Shown piece by piece: positions 1 through 8,796 of a stretch of 64,000 bases of DNA (its first letter is position 1; every line of letters begins with the position of its first letter). The notes beneath the pieces are model-generated. The model was not told the origin of the DNA and searched no databases. It was given only the letters and a program-made list of their open reading frames with translations. The translations under genes and the position numbers were made by a program. The DNA comes from JBCBRD01 sp039819785 (GTDB lineage Bacteria > Pseudomonadota > Alphaproteobacteria > Rhizobiales > Hyphomicrobiaceae), in assembly GCA_039819785.1 (NCBI GenBank), contig JBCBRH010000009.1:1-64000 (forward strand), read 5' to 3'.

Positions 1-33
1 GCCGCTCCGCCTGACGTCGGACAAGAAGCACGA

Positions 34-69
34 AAGCAAGAAGGCCCCGCGCGCGGGGCCTTCTTGCTT
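34..69. terminator. Perfect 36-bp palindrome, probable terminator
   Basis: Every base of 34-51 pairs with 52-69, giving an 18-bp stem whose centre is GC-only (the hairpin must open a few bases at the tip). A short run of T in the 3' arm (61-65) and the lack of a gene across it suggest an intrinsic terminator. A reading frame entering from the left edge stops at 12-14, so it probably closes a rightward gene lying outside the window. Being symmetric, it could work in both directions. Confidence 0.7.
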
Positions 70-537
70 GAAATGCCGACGTTAACGGTGGCCTACTCTT
101 ACTCCGGTGCACTGGCCTACATTCTATCCGGCGTTGACATGTCAGGCCGCTACCCGGAAAACCTAACGGCAGCGAAGCTTCTGGCGTTGAGCAAAGACCT
201 GCCTCGCGACTGGAAGCAGCAGCACAAAATTCTCGGCTTTTGAGCGGCTAAGAGAGCTCTTCGTCAGCGTGAAATTGCGCGGCAACTGAGGCGCTTGCAC
301 CTGCTGATTGAACAGTCCCACAGCACCAATAGGGTCACAGTTCATCAGTGAACGCTTGCGCTGCGTTCAGGCAAAAGTGGCCCACTGAGACGGTTGACGC
401 AGTTGAGGCCGCGGAGCGTCGCTGAGACGCGCTTCACTTGTGGCTGTCGGGATTGTACGCCGCTAACCTACGGAAATGTCGGGATTACTTCGCCGCAACG
501 CGCCTGGTCGCTAAGTGGCTGAAATTAATAGAGAAAA
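70..537. other. Intergenic region left of tRNA-Gln
   Basis: No convincing gene. There is an imperfect direct repeat: the ten bases at 445-454 recur at 477-486, followed in both copies by CGCCGC after a short variable stretch. Short frames (for example 73-243, rightward, 56 codons) have no ribosome binding site and match no family I recognise. The part next to 538 is downstream of the leftward tRNA; I see no clear terminator for it. Confidence 0.4.
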
Positions 538-611
538 TGGCTGGGGAACCAGGACTCGAACCTGGACTAACGGAGTCAGAGTCCGCTGGTCTACCATTAA
601 CCTATTCCCCA
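538..611 (-). tRNA. tRNA-Gln (anticodon CUG)
   Basis: Read leftward, the 74 bases fold as a standard cloverleaf. The acceptor stem is TGGGGAA paired with TTCCCCA, the D arm contains GGTTAATGGTAGACC, the anticodon stem GCGGA pairs with TCCGT around the loop CTCTGAC (anticodon CTG), and the T arm is CCAGG-TTCGAGT-CCTGG. The discriminator base is G, and the 3' CCA is encoded in the DNA. It decodes CAG. No other tRNA is seen nearby. Confidence 0.95.
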
Positions 612-809
612 ATACCCCGCAGGCATCGCTACGGGATCGATCGCAGCTTAGCTTGCCAAAAAGGCGGTAGCTGCGCAGTGAGCCGCAGGCGATAGCAAAT
701 CTTGTGATCACGGGCAAGGACGATCAGACAGACTGCCGTCATGTGCCGCGTCGATCTTGCCTTACATCACGCCGAGCGATCCCTGATGGGCGTTAGCCTC
801 AGCAAAAAA

Positions 810-1817
810 CTAGCGCCCGCGCGTCGGCGGAAGGAGCAATTCAGGGCGATACTCAAAATGCATCGTATCGAAATGCCGCCACCGCCCGCCCCAGATAAAG
901 CCGTGTGCTTCGAAGACTTTGACGATCTCGGGCGGGATTTTATTGCGATAGGTCGGCAGGTCCGATCGGCCCTTCGCAGCCCAGCGCCAGTAATCTGCCG
1001 GTGCAACAGCGATATCGATGGCAATGCCCAGCCCATGTGCCGACACACGGCCCGTTCCAGCAATCACCCTACAGGCATAGCCCCCACCAAGCGGGGTCAG
1101 AAAGCGATCAAACCGGGCGGGCAGCTGCTCAAGCGCCGCGCTGATCGCTGCGACCCGTTTTGCAACACCATGCAGCTGGGTAACCCGCACTTTTGAGCGC
1201 TTGCCAAACTTCGCTGGAAGCCATGGAACCTCGACGAGGTGAGGAATGACGTCTCCACGGCGGCAATCCCCATAAAGCTTTGTAAAAAATCGAGCCGGGC
1301 GGGAGCGGCCAGGGTCGCCTGACGGTGGTCGGCTGTTACCGGTGATCGGAGAGACAGCATTCTGATTTGCCTGCCGATCCTCGCCCTGATCCTCAAAAAT
1401 CGGGTAGGGATCCCGGAAAATCGCGCGCAGGTCATCCGCTTGCAGCCAGGCAGCAGCTGATTTTAACCAGCCAGGACGACGGGAAGACACTGATGGGCCG
1501 GACACTCTAGGCGCCACATGCATCACAGCCCCATCACGCCACCTGAGTTGGCCGTCACCAATATGCGTGAGTGCACCAGGGTAAGCGGTCGCCAGCCGGC
1601 GGGCCGTTTCCTCAGCCGACAGTAGGATCGGCGGAGTAGGCTCGCGATGCTTTTCGAGGGCGCGCGACCCCTCCAAATCGGCGGAGCCCCGCTCTACAAC
1701 GTTACTCTTTTCAGCAGGTGCTTGTGAGGCGCCGCCTGCCTGAGCGGACGGCACGAACACAAGAAAACCCGCAAAAACAATGTTTACGGTTGTCAGTGAA
1801 TTGGCGCGCAACCGCAT
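810..1817 (-). CDS. Exported M15-type D-Ala-D-Ala carboxypeptidase-like protein
   Basis: 335 residues. An N-terminal signal peptide (about residues 1-28, ending near SAQAGG) points to the periplasm. The C-terminal third carries the metallopeptidase M15 signature: S-x-H-G at 259-262 with Asp268 (SAHGLGIAID), then a second His in HFDTMHFEY (His320). These are the expected zinc ligands of VanY/peptidase_M15_4-like enzymes that trim peptidoglycan stem peptides. The middle (about 60-200) is low in recognisable motifs and may be a linker or wall-binding region. The ATG is preceded by GAAGG at a good distance. It stands alone, divergent from the phosphatase gene at 1960. Function is inferred from the motif, with the substrate unproven. 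Confidence 0.8.
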   Translation of the reverse strand: MRLRANSLTTVNIVFAGFLVFVPSAQAGGASQAPAEKSNVVERGSADLEGSRALEKHREPTPPILLSAEETARRLATAYPGALTHIGDGQLRWRDGAVMHVAPRVSGPSVSSRRPGWLKSAAAWLQADDLRAIFRDPYPIFEDQGEDRQANQNAVSPITGNSRPPSGDPGRSRPARFFTKLYGDCRRGDVIPHLVEVPWLPAKFGKRSKVRVTQLHGVAKRVAAISAALEQLPARFDRFLTPLGGGYACRVIAGTGRVSAHGLGIAIDIAVAPADYWRWAAKGRSDLPTYRNKIPPEIVKVFEAHGFIWGGRWRHFDTMHFEYRPELLLPPTRGR

Positions 1818-1959
1818 AAAACCTTCAAGTTAAGCACTTTACCCCCCATCGTCAGATGCTACACTCATCTCAAGGCGAATCCAGCAACGGCCTGAAGCCG
1901 CATCTGAGCTAGCTCCGTGTCTGACGGAGTTTTCAGTTCAAAACGCGCCAGGCACTGGG

Positions 1960-3678
1960 GTGAAAAGCGTGAAAGACAACCATGAAACGGGCGCTCGAAG
2001 TCCGTCAGACGCACCCCCAGGGCAACATTCAGCCCCGTCAAACGTACCATCTTCTGAGAATAAACCACCGCTTTCTGGCTCAAATCCTGGCGGACGCACA
2101 CCTGCGGATCAACCCCAGCGCACCACAAGTCCCAGCTCGGCTCGTCGTCCTCAGAACGCTGCGGATGCCTCAAACGGGAAAGCCTCAGCCGAGCAAAGCG
2201 TTGGCCGTGCCGAGACCAGCGATCCTGCGGCACCGAAAAAGAAATCCCGGCGTCGCAGACGAGGCCGCCGCCGTCCAACAGGCAAGTGGGCACAGGAGCG
2301 GGCAGCAATGCACGCCCAACCGGCAGGGTCAGCCGGTCAAGGCAAGGGTACAAACAAGAACCAGGACCAGAACCAAAGCCAGGGTAGTGCGCAAAATATC
2401 GGTGGCTCGGACAAGGATGCGCATGCCCACGCGCGCTCAGATGCCAATTCTAACCACGCCTCACCTGAGCGGGGGCAACACGCTTCAGGGCAAGGAAGAG
2501 CCCCACACCAGCCAAACGGTTCTTCACGTCCGCCCCGGTCTGCAAAGAATATGCGTGACCGCGACTTACCCCATCAACAGCGACCATCACGCGCTCAACC
2601 TCACCAAAATCCCACGCATAACGGCCAGAACGCGGCAGCCAATGAGGACACCAGGGCTGGAATGCCGATCTATGGCGCGCTCGACCTGGGTACGAACAAC
2701 TGTCGCTTATTACTGGCCCGGCCCTCACGCCGCGGGTTCCGGGTCATCGACGCGTTTTCGCGGATCATCCGGCTTGGCGAAGGCGTCACCCATTCAGGTG
2801 CCCTCTCAAGCGACGCCATGGACCGGACCATCGACGCTCTTAAGGTGTGCGCCCACAAGATCAGACGCAATCAGGTGCACAAGTCCCGGCTGGTGGCGAC
2901 TGAGGCCTGCCGAGCAGCCCATAACGGTCAGGAGTTTCTTGATCGTGCGCGCGAGGAAACTGGCCTCGACATCGAAATCCTGACCTGTGAGATGGAGGCA
3001 ACCCTGGCGGTTTCAGGGTGCGCAACGCTCATCGATGGTCGCTCGGACTATGTGCTCGTCTTCGACATCGGCGGCGGGTCGTCAGAACTGATTTGGCTCG
3101 ACTTGACCAAACGCAAGCCGCAAAACCTGTCACGTCCACTGGTCGACCGACCGGAGGCCCAAGAATGCATGAGCGCGTGGACGTCGCTGCCGGTGGGCGT
3201 GGTGACGTTGGCTGAACGTTTCGGGGGGCGTGAGGTCACACCCGACGTGTTTGAAGGCATGGTCAACTGGGTCACAGGCTTACTTCAGCCCTTCGAGGAT
3301 CAATGCGCCTTCAGGCCTAAGCTGAAAGGAAGATCCGCACACCTCCTCGGCACATCGGGCACGGTGACAACGGTTGCCGGTATCCAGCTTGGCCTCCCCC
3401 GCTACGACCGCAACAAAGTCGACGGCACCTGGATGCGGGTTGCTGATGCCCATAACGTCACCTATAGCCTCTTGAACAGATCCTATGCGGACCGCGTTGC
3501 TGAACCCTGCATCGGGCAGGATCGTGCGGACCTCGTGCTGGCCGGGTGCGCGATCCTTGAAGCTTTGATGCGCATGTGGCCCTGCGAGCGGCTGCGGGTC
3601 GCCGATCGCGGTCTGCGCGAAGGCATTCTGGCGACCTTGATGAGCGAAGACGGGGTCTATAAAAGCCGCCGCCGCTAA
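1960..3678 (+). CDS. Ppx/GppA family phosphatase with long disordered N-terminus
   Basis: 572 residues from a GTG start (another in-frame GTG is at 1969). The ASKHA-fold catalytic domain starts near Met235: a first phosphate-binding loop at about 240-252 (ALDLGTNN), a second at about 368-376 (DIGGGSSE), and LLGTSGTVTT near 462. This is the exopolyphosphatase/guanosine pentaphosphatase fold. It ends near residue 565 and lacks the C-terminal HD domain of long Ppx enzymes. The first 234 residues are low-complexity (Ser, Gln, Asn, His, Pro) with a strongly basic block at 93-105 (KKKSRRRRRGRRR), which could bind RNA or polyphosphate. It lies 63 bp upstream of rlmE and is probably co-transcribed with it, a pairing common in alphaproteobacteria. 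Polyphosphate versus (p)ppGpp specificity cannot be read from the sequence. Confidence 0.88.
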   Translation: MKSVKDNHETGARSPSDAPPGQHSAPSNVPSSENKPPLSGSNPGGRTPADQPQRTTSPSSARRPQNAADASNGKASAEQSVGRAETSDPAAPKKKSRRRRRGRRRPTGKWAQERAAMHAQPAGSAGQGKGTNKNQDQNQSQGSAQNIGGSDKDAHAHARSDANSNHASPERGQHASGQGRAPHQPNGSSRPPRSAKNMRDRDLPHQQRPSRAQPHQNPTHNGQNAAANEDTRAGMPIYGALDLGTNNCRLLLARPSRRGFRVIDAFSRIIRLGEGVTHSGALSSDAMDRTIDALKVCAHKIRRNQVHKSRLVATEACRAAHNGQEFLDRAREETGLDIEILTCEMEATLAVSGCATLIDGRSDYVLVFDIGGGSSELIWLDLTKRKPQNLSRPLVDRPEAQECMSAWTSLPVGVVTLAERFGGREVTPDVFEGMVNWVTGLLQPFEDQCAFRPKLKGRSAHLLGTSGTVTTVAGIQLGLPRYDRNKVDGTWMRVADAHNVTYSLLNRSYADRVAEPCIGQDRADLVLAGCAILEALMRMWPCERLRVADRGLREGILATLMSEDGVYKSRRR

Positions 3679-3741
3679 TTGGGCGCGCAGCAAAGCCCAA
3701 CACCTTCCAACTGAGAGTACCCAAAATGACGTCTGAAGCCG

Positions 3742-4512
3742 ATGTCCTCTAAAAAACCAGGACCACCTGAAAAGGGCAGAGCGAGCGCCGTTGGACCAAC
3801 CGGCGGACAACGTCAGCTGCGCGTTCGCGTCAAGACGGCCCGCAAGCGCTCAAACTCCTCGGCACGATGGCTGGACCGACAGCTCAACGACCCCTATGTC
3901 GCCGCATCCAAGCGAGATGGGATGCGGTCACGCGCGGCCTATAAACTGTTGGAAATCGACGACAAACATGGCTTTCTGAAACCTGGCTTGAGCGTCATCG
4001 ACTTGGGCGCTGCCCCTGGTGGCTGGTGCCAGATTGCCGCCGACCGGGTCAACGCCGTCACCGGCGCTGGGGCCAAGAAGGGGCATGTGGTGGCCATCGA
4101 CTATCTCGGTATGGACCCTGTGGCAGGTGTTGAAATCCTTGAACTCGACTTCATGGACGACACGGCAGAAGACCGTCTCAAAGCCTGTCTGCCCAACGGT
4201 CGTGCTGACATCGTCCTATCCGACATGGCAGCCCCAACCGTTGGCCATGCCCGCACGGATCACCTTCGGATTATGGGATTGGCTGAAGCGGCCGCGCACT
4301 TTGCACTCGACGTGTTGAACCCCGGTGGAACTTTTCTCTGCAAAGTGTTCCAAGGTGGCGCGGAGCGCGATCTCCTGCAGGTTCTCAAACAGAACTTTAA
4401 AACGGTCCGACACATCAAGCCACCGGCCAGCCGCGCGGACTCTGCCGAACTCTATGTTCTTGCAACCGGCTTCAAAAGCAATTCAGACGCGGGCTCGGGC
4501 GTACGCGAGTGA
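3742..4512 (+). CDS. rlmE: 23S rRNA (uridine-2'-O)-methyltransferase RlmE (FtsJ/RrmJ)
   Basis: 256 residues. This SAM-dependent enzyme 2'-O-methylates U2552 of 23S rRNA in the A-loop and helps late 50S assembly. The Rossmann SAM loop is DLGAAPGGW (88-95). The K-D-K-E catalytic tetrad is complete: Lys68 (AAYKLLEI), Asp161 (LSDMAAP), Lys201 (FLCKVFQGG) and Glu236 (SAELYVLATGF). The first 40 residues are a basic extension compared with the E. coli enzyme, typical of alphaproteobacterial members. It follows the Ppx/GppA gene closely and is likely its operon partner. No strong Shine-Dalgarno sequence precedes the ATG. Confidence 0.95.
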   Translation: MSSKKPGPPEKGRASAVGPTGGQRQLRVRVKTARKRSNSSARWLDRQLNDPYVAASKRDGMRSRAAYKLLEIDDKHGFLKPGLSVIDLGAAPGGWCQIAADRVNAVTGAGAKKGHVVAIDYLGMDPVAGVEILELDFMDDTAEDRLKACLPNGRADIVLSDMAAPTVGHARTDHLRIMGLAEAAAHFALDVLNPGGTFLCKVFQGGAERDLLQVLKQNFKTVRHIKPPASRADSAELYVLATGFKSNSDAGSGVRE

Positions 4513-4531
4513 CGCCCCCGTGCCCGTCGGC

Positions 4532-5023
4532 TCACTTCAATTCAACCCGGAACATCGGCTGATCATTCATAAAGTCGACATTCTCGGCGACATGACAACT
4601 CTGGCAGGCCGCTGCGGCATCTTCATAAGCTGACAGGATGACAGCCTTGTCTGCCGTCTGCAATGCAGCATCAAATTCCGGCCACGCCGTTTCAAGAAAC
4701 ATCGCATTTGTATTCGCAGCCCGTTTCGGTCGCCGCAAAATGCCTTGTTCAGTGGCCCGTTTAAGATAGCGCCAATGATAACGCGCCAACTGCCAGTTCT
4801 CATCCTTCAGCGCGCCTTGAACGCTGACGAACCTGTCCCCCACGACGGCCATTGCGGTTGAAAACCCACCAACGTACTTTTCCATACGCGCCCAGCGTGT
4901 TGCGTCATCAGGTGCATCTGTCAACCAGCCTTTGCGCTCGCCCGATACGGCAATCCAAGATGACGCCAAGACAACAATGGCAGCCAAACCAACGACCAGA
5001 ACTGAATATGCAGACCGTCGCAT
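4532..5023 (-). CDS. Membrane-anchored single-haem cytochrome (c'-like)
   Basis: 163 residues using the ATG at 5023, which has GAGGGA just upstream; an in-frame ATG at 5038 is less well placed. An N-terminal hydrophobic segment (about 5-26) exports or anchors it. One haem-binding CQSCH motif lies near the C-terminus (140-144), and the preceding region looks helical (VGGFSTAMAVVGDRF..., ALKDENWQLARYHWRYLKRA). C-terminal CxxCH after helices is the layout of class II cytochromes c (cytochrome c' and c556). It is convergent with rlmE, with 20 bp between stop codons. The redox partner is unknown. No methionine ligand is obvious, so a five-coordinate haem is possible but inferred. Confidence 0.75.
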   Translation of the reverse strand: MRRSAYSVLVVGLAAIVVLASSWIAVSGERKGWLTDAPDDATRWARMEKYVGGFSTAMAVVGDRFVSVQGALKDENWQLARYHWRYLKRATEQGILRRPKRAANTNAMFLETAWPEFDAALQTADKAVILSAYEDAAAACQSCHVAENVDFMNDQPMFRVELK

Positions 5024-5131
5024 CGTATTCCCTCGCATCTCTGCTGAAGCTTACAGTAATCAGCCAAACGGATTGTGACATTCGATTGGATCGCAAAGCC
5101 CGCAAAATCGGGAAATTTTGAACGCAGACCG

Positions 5132-5611
5132 CTACTCCGCAGCAGCCTGGGACGGCAGGTCCAGTTCACCTCGAACGACATACCGCAGGATCGCCACGAT
5201 CTCGGATGCGGTTTCCGCCACCGCCAAAGCCGCTGCGTCCACCTCCTTCAATGCATGCTGATGGTCGGGCCCATGCATAATGATCAAAGGCTTATCCAAC
5301 GCTGAGGCATAGCCCGCATCAAACGCTGCGTTCCATTGCTTGTACTGCTCTCCAAACCGGACAATGACAATGTCAGCTTGTTCGATCAGTGTGCGCGTCC
5401 GGATGGCATTCAGCTTCGCACCCTTATGGTCATGCCAGAACTTGTTCGGTTCCGCGCCCAAAATGGCGACCCCGCAATCATCCGAGTAGGTGTGGTTGGT
5501 GACCGGAGCGGTGAAACTGACCGGCAGGCCCGCCCGTCTCGTGCCAGCCTCGATCTGCTCGCGCCAATCGGTGTGGATCTCGCCAGATAGATATACGGTC
5601 CATTCTTCCAT
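5132..5611 (-). CDS. ytoQ: YtoQ family protein (nucleoside 2-deoxyribosyltransferase-like fold)
   Basis: 159 residues from the ATG at 5611. An upstream in-frame start (5650) exists, but family members begin right before this W-x-V-Y-L-S-G-E-I-H motif (EEWTVYLSGEIHTDWREQI). Other conserved blocks are FTAPVTNHTYSDDCG, GAEPNKFWHDHKGAKLNAIR and DIVIVRFGEQYKQWNAAFDAG. The fold resembles nucleoside 2-deoxyribosyltransferases, but the biochemical role of YtoQ is not established. The protein ends in SQAAAE, a tail echoed in other proteins here. It is divergent from the acyltransferase gene at 5806. Confidence 0.88.
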   Translation of the reverse strand: MEEWTVYLSGEIHTDWREQIEAGTRRAGLPVSFTAPVTNHTYSDDCGVAILGAEPNKFWHDHKGAKLNAIRTRTLIEQADIVIVRFGEQYKQWNAAFDAGYASALDKPLIIMHGPDHQHALKEVDAAALAVAETASEIVAILRYVVRGELDLPSQAAAE

Positions 5612-5805
5612 GGAACTCGGGTCCTCGTGCCATTCGCGTTCGTGATACATGCGCGTCGTATACCCGACTGCGGCGTACCATCCAACCTCGGATGCCGCTG
5701 CAAAACCTTAACGTTTACGATGCTGGATAATAAACATAACTGTGAACGGGTTGAACCTATCCTGCTGCTCGGGCTGGTTGTAGCTAGCGCCGCAACCCAG
5801 CGTTT

Positions 5806-7848
5806 TTGCGTTCAGCGCCAGTTTGCGTCGTCCCAGCCGCCTGCCAAAACGTATCGCCGGACATCTCCTTGATCGTTCTGGCGCTCTTTCGACGGAGATC
5901 TCTTCTGAACCCCGGCTTGCCTCACATCCCCCATATCGACGGTCTGCGTGCCATCGCGATCCTGCCGGTCGTCGCATTTCATGCCGGGCTAGCCATCGCG
6001 CCGGGCGGCTTTATTGGCGTCGATATTTTCTTCGTCATCTCGGGATATCTCCTCACCAGTATCATTCTGCGAGAATTGTCCGACGGCTCATTTTCATTCT
6101 GGGATTTCTACAAGCGGCGCGTTCTGCGCATTCTTCCAGCCTATGCCGCGATGATCATTGCCGTTGGTCTTGTGGGCAGCGTCATCCTGCTTCCATCGGA
6201 GTGGCGCAATCTCGGTGATACGATGGCTGCAGCCAGTCTGTTTGTTTCGAATTTCCATTTCTGGAAAACGACGCACTATTTCAATTCCGACCACACCGCA
6301 CAGCCGCTTCTCCACACATGGACACTGTCGCTTGAAGAGCAGTTCTATATCCTTCTGCCCATCGCGTTGTTCATTATCTGGCGCTTCACCAAACCAGCCT
6401 TCCCTGTTCTGATCGCAGCCCTTGTGGTGGGTCCATTCGCCTCAAGCGTCTGGGGCCTTGAAAGATTTGAAACAGCGACATTCTACCTTTTACCATTCCG
6501 CATCTGGGAGTTTGGCATCGGCGCGTTGCTGGCAACCCAGCGCTGGCCGGCCAGACTGCCCATTGGCGTGCGCCACCTTGCAGGTGTTACCGGCCTGGCG
6601 TTGATCGTTTTCGGTATTGCCGCACTCGATCACACTTCCTCATTCCCCGGCGTGAATGCGCTGTGGCCAACGGTTGGTGCGGTATTGGTCATCGCCAGCG
6701 GCGCGGGCAGCTGGACATCTCGGCTTCTTTCGACGCCACCACTGCGGTTCATCGGATCGATCTCCTACGCCCTCTATCTTTGGCATTGGCCGGTCATTGT
6801 TTTTTACAAGCTGCGTTTCGGTGCCAATCTGGATATCTTCGATCTTAGCGTCGTCCTCTCAATATCGTTTGCCTTGGCGTACCTCAGCACGCGGTTCATC
6901 GAGGCCCCGTTCCGCACCGCCCGCGCACGCAGCCAACCTGGTCAACGGGTCGTCTTTACCGGCCTGTCTAGTTTGGTTGTGGCCGCCGTGATTGGCCTAT
7001 CATTGTCAGGTCTCATCGGGGCACTGCGGCCCGTGCCGGGCGCGATCGTAAAACTTGATGCCTACAAAACCTATCCCGAGACGACCGATGGCAAGCGCGT
7101 CACCTCAGCGGATGGATGCATGCTGCACGATGGTGTGGCAGATGGCTTTCAAGGCTTTGACCTGTCGCGATGCCTGTCGGACGGTGTCGAGGGCAAGCCA
7201 ATCTATCTGATGATCGGTGACAGCCACGCCACGCATCTCATGGATGCGCTTGCCAAGCAGCTTTCTGGCGGCACCCTGCAACGTGCAGCCGCAGCGCGAT
7301 GCACACCCCTTTTGGGAACACCCGGCTTCGCCGCTGATCACTATTGCGCGCATCTGATGCGCCATCTGTTCGACACACATATCCCTGCCGCCGGTCTCGA
7401 TGGCATCATCCTGTCGGCCCGTTGGGGAGAAGCCTCACTTGATGACCTTGCCGCAACCGCTGCAAAACTCGCGACGCTGACAGATCGCATCATCATTCTT
7501 GGACCGACGGTGGAGTACGACGGCGCGTTCCCGCAAATCCTCGCACGCGTCCTCTGGGGCACAGGCGCTCAAGCCTCTCAGTTTCGCCGGAGCTTGCCTC
7601 CAGACTTGGACGCCCGCATGAAAACAATATCGTGGCCCGCAAAGACCACGTACATTTCGCTCATCGATATCATCTGTCCATCGGGTATGGCATCCTGCAA
7701 AGAGACGACGCATGGAGGAGCGCCCTACCACTTTGACTATGGCCACTACACCTATGACGCCGCCCGCGAGATCGCGTCTCAGATTGACCTGACTAACGTG
7801 CGATACCCGACGCCGGAGACAACGGACGCACCCAACACATCGCGATGA
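5806..7848 (+). CDS. Acyltransferase-3 (OafA/YrhL-like) membrane protein with SGNH domain
   Basis: 680 residues as drawn from a TTG at 5806. The start is uncertain: TTG at 5869 or a site nearer IPHIDGLRAIAI (about residue 42) is equally plausible. The N-terminal part is an acyltransferase-3 domain of about ten membrane spans with the family hallmarks HIDGLRAIAIL, FFVISGYLLT, FYKRRVLRILPAY, HTWTLSLEEQFY and ISYALYLWHWPV. The C-terminal part is an SGNH-hydrolase-like domain beginning with the GDSH block (MIGDSHATHLMDAL) and closing with the D-x-x-H block (FDYGHYT). Such proteins O-acylate cell-surface glycans, passing the acyl group from membrane to periplasmic domain. The substrate is unknown, and no polysaccharide genes lie beside it. 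Confidence 0.88.
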   Translation: MRSAPVCVVPAACQNVSPDISLIVLALFRRRSLLNPGLPHIPHIDGLRAIAILPVVAFHAGLAIAPGGFIGVDIFFVISGYLLTSIILRELSDGSFSFWDFYKRRVLRILPAYAAMIIAVGLVGSVILLPSEWRNLGDTMAAASLFVSNFHFWKTTHYFNSDHTAQPLLHTWTLSLEEQFYILLPIALFIIWRFTKPAFPVLIAALVVGPFASSVWGLERFETATFYLLPFRIWEFGIGALLATQRWPARLPIGVRHLAGVTGLALIVFGIAALDHTSSFPGVNALWPTVGAVLVIASGAGSWTSRLLSTPPLRFIGSISYALYLWHWPVIVFYKLRFGANLDIFDLSVVLSISFALAYLSTRFIEAPFRTARARSQPGQRVVFTGLSSLVVAAVIGLSLSGLIGALRPVPGAIVKLDAYKTYPETTDGKRVTSADGCMLHDGVADGFQGFDLSRCLSDGVEGKPIYLMIGDSHATHLMDALAKQLSGGTLQRAAAARCTPLLGTPGFAADHYCAHLMRHLFDTHIPAAGLDGIILSARWGEASLDDLAATAAKLATLTDRIIILGPTVEYDGAFPQILARVLWGTGAQASQFRRSLPPDLDARMKTISWPAKTTYISLIDIICPSGMASCKETTHGGAPYHFDYGHYTYDAAREIASQIDLTNVRYPTPETTDAPNTSR

Positions 7849-7938
7849 CGACAGCCCGACACATGCGGTTCGAAACGTCATCGAGTGAAACCCAATGGAA
7901 ACGAACTAGGCCCAATGAAAACATACCAGGAGAGCATC

Positions 7939-8703
7939 ATGCGTTTCATGACCATCGCACTTGCGATGACGCTAATGTCTATGTTGGCTATCGGCACAGC
8001 CCCCACTGCCGAAGCAGCAGGCGAAACCGTGACTTACGAAATCGCTGGCGGCCCCTATGAGGGGTACCAAGTGAAAGCCGTAGGTCCATCGAAGGGGCTC
8101 GTTCTGGTCATCCACGACTGGGACGGCCTGACCGATTACGAGATCAAGCGCGCCGACATGTTGGCTGAACTGGGCTATGACGCGTTTGCCGTCGACCTTT
8201 ATGGCAAAGGCAACCGGCCCGTTGAAACAGGCGCAAAGAAAGCGGAAATCGGCAAACTCTATAGCGACCGCGAAACCTTCCGGAAACGTATCATCGCAGG
8301 CCTTGCCGAAGCCCGTAAAACCTTCAGCGGCTCGACCGTCGTCATGGGCTACTGCTTCGGCGGCGCAGCCGTTCTCGAACTTGCCCGGTCTGGAAAAGCG
8401 CCCGACGTCAAAGGCTATGTCTCATTCCATGGCGGCCTGGACACTCCCGATGGCCAGAACTACAGCCAAGCGAACGCGCCGTTGCTGATCGCGCACGGAG
8501 CGGCCGACAAAGGTATCCCCATGCAAGCCGTTGCGACACTGACTGAGGAGCTGGAATCGGCCGGGGCCACCTACACCATCGAAGTCTATTCTGGCGCTCC
8601 GCATGCCTTCACGGTGTTTGGGTCTAACCGTTATCAGGAACGCGCAGACACGCTGTCGTGGGCATCATTCCAGAATTTTCTGGGTGAGACACTGACAAAC
8701 TAA
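7939..8703 (+). CDS. Exported dienelactone hydrolase family protein
   Basis: 254 residues from the ATG at 7939, which has AGGAG seven bases upstream; the longer frame from 7885 is not supported. A signal peptide (about 1-27, ending APTAEAAG) indicates the periplasm. The alpha/beta-hydrolase fold carries a cysteine triad in place of serine, as in dienelactone hydrolases: Cys139 (MGYCFGG), Asp190 (HGAADKG) and His222 (GAPHAFT). VIHDWDGL near residue 58 forms the oxyanion region. The natural substrate is unknown, and the signal peptide argues against a role in cytosolic aromatic degradation. A strong hairpin follows at 8741. Confidence 0.87.
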   Translation: MRFMTIALAMTLMSMLAIGTAPTAEAAGETVTYEIAGGPYEGYQVKAVGPSKGLVLVIHDWDGLTDYEIKRADMLAELGYDAFAVDLYGKGNRPVETGAKKAEIGKLYSDRETFRKRIIAGLAEARKTFSGSTVVMGYCFGGAAVLELARSGKAPDVKGYVSFHGGLDTPDGQNYSQANAPLLIAHGAADKGIPMQAVATLTEELESAGATYTIEVYSGAPHAFTVFGSNRYQERADTLSWASFQNFLGETLTN

Positions 8704-8740
8704 CCGGAACACTCACCCGTTCAGCAGGCGAGGACCACCC

Positions 8741-8771
8741 GCGCAGAGCCGGGCTTGCGGCTCTGCGCTTT
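8741..8771 (+). terminator. Intrinsic terminator after the dienelactone hydrolase gene
   Basis: An 11-bp GC-rich perfect stem (8741-8751 with 8758-8768) closes a 6-base loop and is followed by TTT. It lies 37 bp after the stop codon of the rightward hydrolase gene. Confidence 0.75.
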
Positions 8772-8796
8772 CAGCTGTCAGCTGTCAGCTGTCAGC
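8772..8796. repeat. Heptanucleotide tandem repeat (CAGCTGT)x3 plus CAGC
   Basis: Three perfect copies of a 7-bp unit and a partial fourth. The tract covers the stop codon (8785-8787) of the leftward cyclophilin-like gene, so gain or loss of a unit would alter the downstream sequence and, if it fell inside the coding part, the C-terminal residues. Confidence 0.9.

Noticed and set aside
73..243. 56-codon rightward frame after the first terminator
   Set aside because: No Shine-Dalgarno and no recognised motif; short frames of this length occur by chance.
438..717. Open frames across the tRNA region on both strands
   Set aside because: They overlap a clear tRNA-Gln gene and have no ribosome binding site or family match.
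1865..2353. 162-codon frame opposite the Ppx/GppA N-terminal extension
   Set aside because: Antisense to a supported gene; the low-complexity sequence keeps several frames open by composition.
5709..5724. TTAACGTTTACG resembling the left part of the fadE palindrome
   Set aside because: The right arm does not match, and the neighbours (ytoQ and an acyltransferase) are not acyl-CoA catabolism genes.
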